Below are positions 58,823 to 64,000 of a stretch of 64,000 nt of DNA, one piece after another. Made by a program: the position numbers and the translations under genes. Below the pieces are notes generated by a model. It was not told where the DNA came from, made no database searches, and saw only the letters and a program-made list of their open reading frames with translations. This DNA comes from Paraflavitalea sp. CAU 1676 (GTDB lineage Bacteria; Bacteroidota; Bacteroidia; Chitinophagales; Chitinophagaceae), in NCBI RefSeq assembly GCF_029223285.1, contig NZ_JARHUJ010000008.1, forward strand, positions 248,001 through 312,000, read 5' to 3'. Numbering within the stretch: the stretch's first letter is position 1; every line of letters starts with the position of its first letter.

Positions 58823-59915
58823 ATGACACAAGAATCAATCAAGGCTATGAGGGACCGTGTAGTGGTCCTGAGGAGGTTTCTTTGACGTCGATAACAGACG
58901 TGACAAGATAAACCAGGATAAACAACTATCCTTATCCCCCGGATTTTGGGACGACAACAAGCGTGCTACCGAAATTCTCAAGAACATCAAGCTGAACGAG
59001 TACTGGGTGAAACTGTATGAGCAGTCTGAAGCATCTGTGGAGGATTTTGCCGTATTGTTCGACTTCTGGAAAGCCGGAGAAGCATCTGAAGACGAAACCC
59101 GCGAATCTTACGACCGTTCCTTGCTCCAGCTCGAAGAAGCCGAATTCAAGAGCACCCTCAACCAACCCGAAGACGAACTGCCCGCCGTGTTGCAGATCAA
59201 CAGCGGGGCAGGAGGTACCGAAAGTCAGGACTGGGCCGAAATGCTGGCACGTATGTACCGCATGTATGGCGAAAAGCAGGGCTGGTCGGTTACCGAACTC
59301 GATTGGCAGGATGGGGATGGAGCAGGCGTTAAAAGCGCTACCCTCCAGTTCGATGGTCCGTTTGCTTATGGCTTCCTGAAAGCCGAAAGCGGCGTACACA
59401 GGCTGGTTCGGATATCTCCCTTCGACAGCAACGCCCGGCGTCATACCTCTTTTGCCTCAGTATATGTGTATCCCCTGGTGGACGACAGCATTGAAGTAGC
59501 GGTAAATCCGGCCGATCTCGAATGGGAATTCTACCGAAGCGGTGGTAAGGGCGGACAGAACGTGAACAAGGTGGAAACCGCCGTTCGTTTGAAGCATATA
59601 CCCAGCGGGATCATCGTGGAGTGCCAGAAAGCACGTACTCAGGGTGAGAACCGCGAGATGGCCCTGCAAATGTTGAAGAGCCGTTTGTACGAAGAGGAGA
59701 TGCGCAAGCGTGAGGCCCTGAAGAATGCCGCCAACGCCAACAAGAAGAAGATCGAGTGGGGAAGCCAGATACGCAGTTACGTATTTCATCCCTATAAGAT
59801 GATCAAGGATCACCGTACCGAATTTGAAGTAGGTAACGTGCAGCCGGTGATGGATGGTGAGTTGGATGGATTCATCAAGGCTTACCTGATGATGGAAAAA
59901 GAAGCCCAGGTGTAA
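58823..59915 (+). CDS. prfB: Peptide chain release factor 2, with programmed +1 frameshift
   Basis: 363 residues when read as 58823-58882 joined to 58884-59915. The first 20 codons end in CTT TGA C, where the TGA (58883-58885) is an in-frame stop. A +1 slip at CTT gives GAC GTC GAT and enters the main frame, with an AGGAGG stimulator upstream. Family marks: [15 protein letters not shown] (SPF anticodon-like tripeptide), [20 protein letters not shown]-like [12 protein letters not shown] (GGQ motif). It recognises UGA and UAA and releases the peptide. The shift lets RF2 control its own level. Confidence 0.96.
58871..58886 (+). promoter_or_regulatory. RF2 +1 frameshift site
   Basis: AGGAGG (SD-like, rare in this window) then TTT CTT TGA C. 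The ribosome pauses at UGA when RF2 is low and slips forward one base. The AGGAGG-to-CTT spacing (3 nt) matches known prfB sites. Confidence 0.9.
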
Positions 59916-60010
59916 AACCGGGCTGTACATACCGATTAACCTTGCCTGTGATAGCACACCCCCCCTGGTGCGCTAACCGTATACCTGTTCCTGAAATAAA
60001 AACGGAAAGC

Positions 60011-60529
60011 ATGATGCGTTTGTTGTTGCTATGGATATTGGTTGGATTAGTAGCCTGTGGTGAGCAGGGAGCGAAAGATCCTGGTGCATTGTCAAATGAT
60101 TCAACGCAGTCAGCGCCGGCCGTTGCCGGTGATAGCACTGCAGCTCCGGTTGCTGCACCAGTCGACGAGCTCGCCGATGACAGTGCATATACTGACGAAA
60201 ACGACCCTAGCTGGGCAACTGCCGGTTTTTCCGATCCGAAAGGGTTTAAACTGTTCCTGGTGCAACTGCGCAAATGGGTTGATAACGGCGACAAGGATAG
60301 CGTTGCCAATGTATTACGGTATCCAATGAGCAATCCCAAACTGAAGGATAAACAGCAGTTGCTGGCCCGATACGATGTCATCTTCAATGAACAGGTAAAG
60401 AAGGCGCTGCGCGAGCAGAACCTGCAGCAAATATTTCGCCGCGACCAGGGAGCGATGATCGGTAATGGCGAGCTTTGGTTTATCCAATCGGGCGACCGCT
60501 TCCTGATATCGGCTATTAATTACAAGTAA
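60011..60529 (+). CDS. Hypothetical lipoprotein
   Basis: 172 residues from the ATG at 60011 (another ATG at 60014). Signal peptide with lipobox LVGLVA-C. A Ser/Thr/Ala/Pro-rich linker (about 25-60) leads to a small folded part (about 75-172; KLFLVQLRKWVDNGDKDSVA, KQQLLARYDVIFNEQVKKAL, LWFIQSGDRFLISAINYK) of mixed helix and strand. I do not recognise a family. It is separated by 12 bp from the dehydrogenase gene pruA that follows, so they may be co-transcribed. Confidence 0.75.
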   Translation: MMRLLLLWILVGLVACGEQGAKDPGALSNDSTQSAPAVAGDSTAAPVAAPVDELADDSAYTDENDPSWATAGFSDPKGFKLFLVQLRKWVDNGDKDSVANVLRYPMSNPKLKDKQQLLARYDVIFNEQVKKALREQNLQQIFRRDQGAMIGNGELWFIQSGDRFLISAINYK

Positions 60530-60541
60530 ACTACATAGAAT

Positions 60542-62173
60542 ATGAGCTTAGGTTATTTTTCGTATCCAATTCCAGTAAACGAGCCGGTGCTTAACTACGC
60601 ACCAGGTTCGGCTGAAAAGAAAAGATTGAAAGAAGTGCTGGCCGAATTGAAGGGCCAGGAAGCCGATATACCCATGTATATTGGTGGTAAGGAAGTGCGC
60701 ACCGGCAAAAAAGTAGCTATTCATCCTCCTCATGAAATAGCGCATACACTCGGCTATTTTCACCACGGAGAAGAACAACATATTAACGAAGCTATCGAAG
60801 CTGCTCTGGCGGCAAAAGATAGCTGGGCAGCCATGAGCTGGGAGAACCGTGCAAACATCTTCCTCAAAGCGGCCGACCTCATCGCCACCAGGTACCGTCC
60901 TTACATGAACGGCACTACTATGCTGGGGCAAAGTAAGAATGCATACCAGGCCGAGATCGACAGTGCCTGTGAGATCATCGACTTCCTCAAGTTCAATGTG
61001 CACTTCCTGAGCGAGATCTATAAGCAACAACCCATCAGCGGCCCCGGCATCCACAACAGGCTGGAGTTCCGTCCGCTCGAAGGCTTTGTGCTGGCCGTAA
61101 CGCCTTTCAACTTCACCGCGATCGGTGGTAACCTGCCTACATCGGCCGCTATGTGCGGTAATGTAGTGGTGTGGAAACCCGCTAATACGCAGGTATACTC
61201 TGCACAGATGTTCATGCGCATCATGAAAGAAGCCGGTTTGCCCGATGGTGTCATCAACCTGATCTATGTGGATGGACCTTCCCTGGGTAAAGTTTGCTTC
61301 ACGCACCGCGAGTTCGCCGGCGTACACTTTACTGGCTCTACCGGTGTATTCAACAACATGTGGGAGACCATTGGTAAGAACATGTCTAACTACCGCTCTT
61401 ATCCCCGTATCGTGGGCGAAACAGGCGGTAAAGACTTTGTAGTGGCGCATAAGAGTGCCCTGCCCGATGCGGTGGTAACAGCCCTGCTGCGTGGTGCTTT
61501 CGAGTTCCAGGGACAGAAATGTTCTGCTGCTTCCCGCGCCTATATCCCTTCTAATATTGCTGAAGAGGTAAAGAAGAAACTGATCGACGGTGTGAAGAGC
61601 TTTAAGATGGGTACCGTGGAAGATTTCACCAATTTCGTCAATGCGGTGATCGATGAAAAGAGCTTTGATAAGATCAGTTCATACATCGCTAATGCAAAGA
61701 GTTCCAAGGATGCAGCAATTTGGGTGGGTGGTGAATGCGATAAGAGCAAAGGTTATTTCGTACAGCCAACTGTCATCGAAGCCAAAAACCCCAAATATGT
61801 GACCATGTGCGAAGAGATCTTCGGACCAGTGCTGACGGTTTATGTATACGATGCCGATAAGTTTGAAGAAACCCTGGAATTGGTGAATACCACGTCTCCT
61901 TATGCGCTTACAGGGTCTATCCTTGCGCAAGACAGGGCGGCTGTAGAACTGGCTACCAACAAGCTGCGTAATGCGGCCGGTAACTTCTACATCAACGATA
62001 AGCCCACAGGGGCGGTAGTGGGTCAGCAGCCATTTGGCGGTGCCCGTGCATCCGGCACCAACGATAAGGCTGGTTCTATCCTCAACCTGTACCGCTGGTT
62101 AAGTGCCCGCACGATCAAGGAAACATTCAATCCGCCCACTGATTATCGTTATCCGTTCATGTCGGAAGCGTAA
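60542..62173 (+). CDS. pruA: L-glutamate gamma-semialdehyde (1-pyrroline-5-carboxylate) dehydrogenase
   Basis: 543 residues. The P5CDH (ALDH4) marks: IPMYIGGKEVRTGKKVAI, RLEFRPLEGFVLAVTPFNF, GVHFTGSTGVFNNMWETIG-like HFTGSTGVFNNMW, the general base region IVGETGGKDFV, and the catalytic Cys in FEFQGQKCSAASRAYIP. It oxidises glutamate semialdehyde to glutamate with NAD+, the second step of proline breakdown. It is followed by a strong terminator. Confidence 0.95.
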   Translation: MSLGYFSYPIPVNEPVLNYAPGSAEKKRLKEVLAELKGQEADIPMYIGGKEVRTGKKVAIHPPHEIAHTLGYFHHGEEQHINEAIEAALAAKDSWAAMSWENRANIFLKAADLIATRYRPYMNGTTMLGQSKNAYQAEIDSACEIIDFLKFNVHFLSEIYKQQPISGPGIHNRLEFRPLEGFVLAVTPFNFTAIGGNLPTSAAMCGNVVVWKPANTQVYSAQMFMRIMKEAGLPDGVINLIYVDGPSLGKVCFTHREFAGVHFTGSTGVFNNMWETIGKNMSNYRSYPRIVGETGGKDFVVAHKSALPDAVVTALLRGAFEFQGQKCSAASRAYIPSNIAEEVKKKLIDGVKSFKMGTVEDFTNFVNAVIDEKSFDKISSYIANAKSSKDAAIWVGGECDKSKGYFVQPTVIEAKNPKYVTMCEEIFGPVLTVYVYDADKFEETLELVNTTSPYALTGSILAQDRAAVELATNKLRNAAGNFYINDKPTGAVVGQQPFGGARASGTNDKAGSILNLYRWLSARTIKETFNPPTDYRYPFMSEA

Positions 62174-62207
62174 TTCGTCGGTTCAGATACGAATTCAGCT
62201 AGTTGAG

Positions 62208-62237
62208 AAAGCTGCACTGTAATGGTGCAGCTTTTTT
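62208..62237 (+). terminator. Intrinsic terminator after pruA
   Basis: AAAGCTGCAC / GTGCAGCTTT stem with a 7-nt loop, then TTT. Between here and 62750 (about 510 bp) I see only the palindrome below and an 18-codon ORF (62679-62732) of uncertain meaning. Confidence 0.8.
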
Positions 62238-62520
62238 CGTGGTGACAAATCGCGTCGGTTCGCTGAGTTCCCATAGAGTCTCGCTCGGGTAAGGAAGTCG
62301 TCGCTTCATGTCCCTGCATCCCGAAAAATCACCCGTTTGGGTGATGCCCAATTTTTTTGTGGTTATCGAAACTTGTATACTTTTAACAAATTATTGCCAA
62401 CACCCTCCGGCAATAACCTAAACCCGGACTGATCACCTTACGGTGCATCTACAGGCTATTTCATCCCCCTCAGTAGCCGGTTAACAGTCATGGTTTTTTC
62501 CAGTATTGATTAAGGTCCTA

Positions 62521-62540
62521 TGCGCTCACCCGTGAGCGCA
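62521..62540. promoter_or_regulatory. 20-bp near-palindrome upstream of the TM2 gene
   Basis: TGCGCTCACCCGTGAGCGCA: two 9-bp arms pair perfectly around a central CC. It looks like a dimeric regulator's operator. It lies 210 bp before the TM2 gene. Confidence 0.45.
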
Positions 62541-62750
62541 GGTGCATTGTATTGTTGTTGGCTGCCGTTTAGCACCCTGTTTTTGTCAGTTCGTGGAGGC
62601 TAAGTGTCAATACGAACATGTTGCGAATTGGCAGCCATTTACAGGCTTTACTTTAGCCTGGATATACTGTATTGGAATGACGCCGAAATCCAAAAAAAGT
62701 CAGGCGGAGAATGCTGAAAATCCTAAAGAGTAAGCGATAACCTAATCATC

Positions 62751-63257
62751 ATGTTCATGAAATTCTTTAAACCCTTTGCAATGCTGGCGATTGCGGCATG
62801 TTCCGTTGTGCTTTTCACTTCCGCTATTCCTGCCAGCGAGAAGCCTGCCGAAAAAGCTGCTGTAAACCCCAACGTGGAAAGAGCTGCGCTGGCCTGGAAA
62901 GAAGCTGCTGCCGATGGCAACGTTTCTACCAAAGAACTGAAAACAATTGCTACCGAATTGAAAGGTGGCAAGCTGACCTTTAAAGAGAAGGTTGGTCTTA
63001 AACTGTTTGGCAAGAAGATCGCATCTAAAATGAATGCGGCACCTGCCAGCGGTGAAAAATCTCAATTGATCGCCCTGCTGCTTTGCGGCTTCCTGGGTGG
63101 TCTGGGTATCCACAGGTTCTACCTGGGTTACACCTGGCAAGGTATTGTTCAGTTGCTGACCCTCGGTGGTTGCGGCATCTGGGCGCTGATCGATTTCATC
63201 CGCATCATCACCGGCGATCTGCAGCCTAAGGATGGTACGTATGCTACTACCTTATAA
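62751..63257 (+). CDS. TM2-domain protein
   Basis: 168 residues. Signal peptide-like N-terminus (FFKPFAMLAIAACSVVLFTS), a helical spacer, then the TM2 domain: KSQLIALLLCGFLGGLGIHR, FYLGYTWQGIVQLLTLGG and IWALIDFIRIITG, with the conserved LGxLGxHRFYLG and DxxxI features. TM2 proteins are small membrane proteins of unknown role in bacteria. A second ATG at 62757 could be used. The DUF2752 gene follows, as often in this phylum. Confidence 0.9.
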   Translation: MFMKFFKPFAMLAIAACSVVLFTSAIPASEKPAEKAAVNPNVERAALAWKEAAADGNVSTKELKTIATELKGGKLTFKEKVGLKLFGKKIASKMNAAPASGEKSQLIALLLCGFLGGLGIHRFYLGYTWQGIVQLLTLGGCGIWALIDFIRIITGDLQPKDGTYATTL

Positions 63258-63309
63258 TTTTTGAACAAGGGCTCCGGTAATGAACCGGGGCCTTTTATCC
63301 CCCAATCCC

Positions 63310-63645
63310 ATGCAACGTTTCCGATACTATTTTACTATTGCCAAGCTGGCTTTTCTCGTCATTACACCGATCGTGTTGTTGATATTGCCGGCCGATTTCT
63401 TCGATCAGGGAGAATCCGTATGTCTTTCTAAAGTGATCTTTGATGTGGAATGCTTCGCCTGTGGGTTGACGAGGGCCTGCATGCACCTCATTCATCTTGA
63501 GTTTGAAGAGGCATTCGCCTATCACATGTTTTCCTTTATTGCCTTCCCGGCTTTGGCGGCTTATTGGGTGTATTGGTTCCTGAAAGAGCGCAAGGCTTTT
63601 TTGAAGATGCGGGCGGCCATGCGACTGGCGGTTCAGCAGGCATAG
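63310..63645 (+). CDS. DUF2752-family membrane protein
   Basis: 111 residues from the ATG at 63310. Three hydrophobic helices (LAFLVITPIVLLILP; a middle; FSFIAFPALAAYWVYWFL). The DUF2752 marks are ECFACGLTRACMHLIHLEF, with the C-x-x-C-GLTRA core. The Cys pair may bind metal or be redox active. It lies 52 bp after the TM2 gene in the common pairing. Function unknown. Confidence 0.9.
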   Translation: MQRFRYYFTIAKLAFLVITPIVLLILPADFFDQGESVCLSKVIFDVECFACGLTRACMHLIHLEFEEAFAYHMFSFIAFPALAAYWVYWFLKERKAFLKMRAAMRLAVQQA

Positions 63646-63667
63646 CAGATGGAGCAGGAACGAAAAG

Positions 63668-63705
63668 AAAAAGCAGGCTATCGTAACCGACAGCCTGCTT
63701 TTTTT
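63668..63705. terminator. Bidirectional terminator before the barrel gene
   Basis: AAAGCAGGCT / AGCCTGCTTT stem followed by TTTTT on the plus strand and preceded by an A-rich run, so it ends both converging genes. Confidence 0.85.
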
Positions 63706-63726
63706 CATGGCAGATATGTGATTCGA

Positions 63727-64000
63727 TTATTTGGAACCGCCACCCAGGTGGATCTGGAAGCCAATGTTTACACCGAAAGTACCTCTGCGGTCATCACCGA
63801 TGGCATCACCACCCAATGAGCGGTATTGCAGGGCAAATTCGAGTGCTGTGTTAGGAGTCAGGAACACGGCAGGGCCGGCAGAGATGGCAAATTGATTAAC
63901 GCCATTGCTTTCGTCTTGTTTGATAGAACCAAAGCCATAGCTGGCATCAGCGAAGATGTTCAGTTTTTCTGCTGCTGGCAGGAAGTAGTAGCGCAGGAAG
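63727..64000 (-). CDS. Outer-membrane beta-barrel protein, C-terminal part (5' end outside window)
   Basis: 90 residues remain, ending at a TAA (minus strand 63727-63729); the start lies beyond the window. Strands alternate as in a porin-like barrel: YYFLPAAEKLNIFADASYG, NQFAISAGPAVFLTP, TALEFALQYRSLGG, and GTFGVNIGFQIHLGGG. This fits the OMP_b-brl family of small barrels. It ends in a short polar tail (GGGSK) rather than a terminal aromatic. Family function unknown. Confidence 0.8.
   Translation of the reverse strand, partial: FLRYYFLPAAEKLNIFADASYGFGSIKQDESNGVNQFAISAGPAVFLTPNTALEFALQYRSLGGDAIGDDRRGTFGVNIGFQIHLGGGSK

Noticed and set aside
62542-62733. A 63-codon plus-strand frame before the TM2 gene
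   Set aside because: Cys- and Trp-rich with no family pattern. Only its last 18 codons (MTPKSKKSQAENAENPKE) look natural, too little to call a gene.

Overview
The window comes from the chromosome of a Bacteroidota member, most likely family Chitinophagaceae. The evidence is a short primary sigma factor without region 1.1, Bacteroidota-type promoters (TAnnTTTG at -7, TTTG/TTG at -33) instead of E. coli-type boxes, almost no Shine-Dalgarno sequences, lipoproteins, a type IX secretion (T9SS) sorting domain, TonB-dependent receptors, and Bacteroidota-restricted families (DUF4249, DUF3822, DUF4920, DUF2027-Smr, PorT-like barrels). No prophage, insertion sequence, CRISPR array, tRNA or rRNA was seen. 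One structural RNA, RNase P RNA, is present.

Layout. 1-7 kb: end of an outer-membrane protein, a SUKH-TPR protein, a membrane-anchored coiled-coil protein, holA, ribF and purM. 7-11.5 kb: a BlaI/BlaR1-type operon with one repressor and two M56 metallopeptidase receptors, behind a promoter with two matching operators. 11.8-23 kb: housekeeping genes (rpoD, trxB, folB, a MATE pump, DUF3822-rsmD, and the run bioD / 5-formyl-THF cyclo-ligase / lpxK / rnr), with a truncated accessory gene between rsmD and bioD. 23-30 kb: a TPR histidine kinase, a barrel protein, a ZU5-like lipoprotein, a VOC protein and an M23 peptidase. The VOC gene is flanked by unusual arrays with an 11-bp period. 30-35.8 kb: polyprenyl synthase, amino-acid permease, HD hydrolase, an 84-bp C-rich tandem repeat, DUF2027-Smr and a PorT-like barrel. 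36-45.9 kb: rnpB, a CPBP-like membrane protein, the lipid/ribosome operon DUF177-rpmF-plsX, a di-heme peroxidase, a TonB-dependent receptor and a glycerophosphodiesterase. 45.9-47.1 kb: a gene-poor stretch with a strong hairpin and a possible gene fragment. 47-52 kb: a secreted-protein cluster (T9SS-sorted protein, 1156-residue tail-fibre-like repeat protein, low-complexity secreted protein). 52-64 kb: DUF2452-like, META and YqaE proteins, a histidine kinase, a SusC-like receptor, dienelactone hydrolase, prfB with its programmed frameshift, a P5C dehydrogenase, TM2 and DUF2752 proteins, and the end of another barrel protein.

Most of the window is core genome. The points I would look at first are: (1) the BlaI operon, where an inverted repeat fills the spacer of a near-consensus promoter, a second copy lies 31 bp downstream, and the second receptor has a duplicated BamE/BLIP-like sensor region; (2) the degenerate 11-bp-period arrays around the VOC gene; (3) the decapeptide-repeat fibre protein beside a T9SS-tagged partner; (4) several genes whose -7 box ends only 4-7 nt before the ATG, which predicts leaderless mRNAs; (5) an intact promoter driving the truncated accessory ORF. 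All functional calls come from reading motifs by eye; no database search was run.
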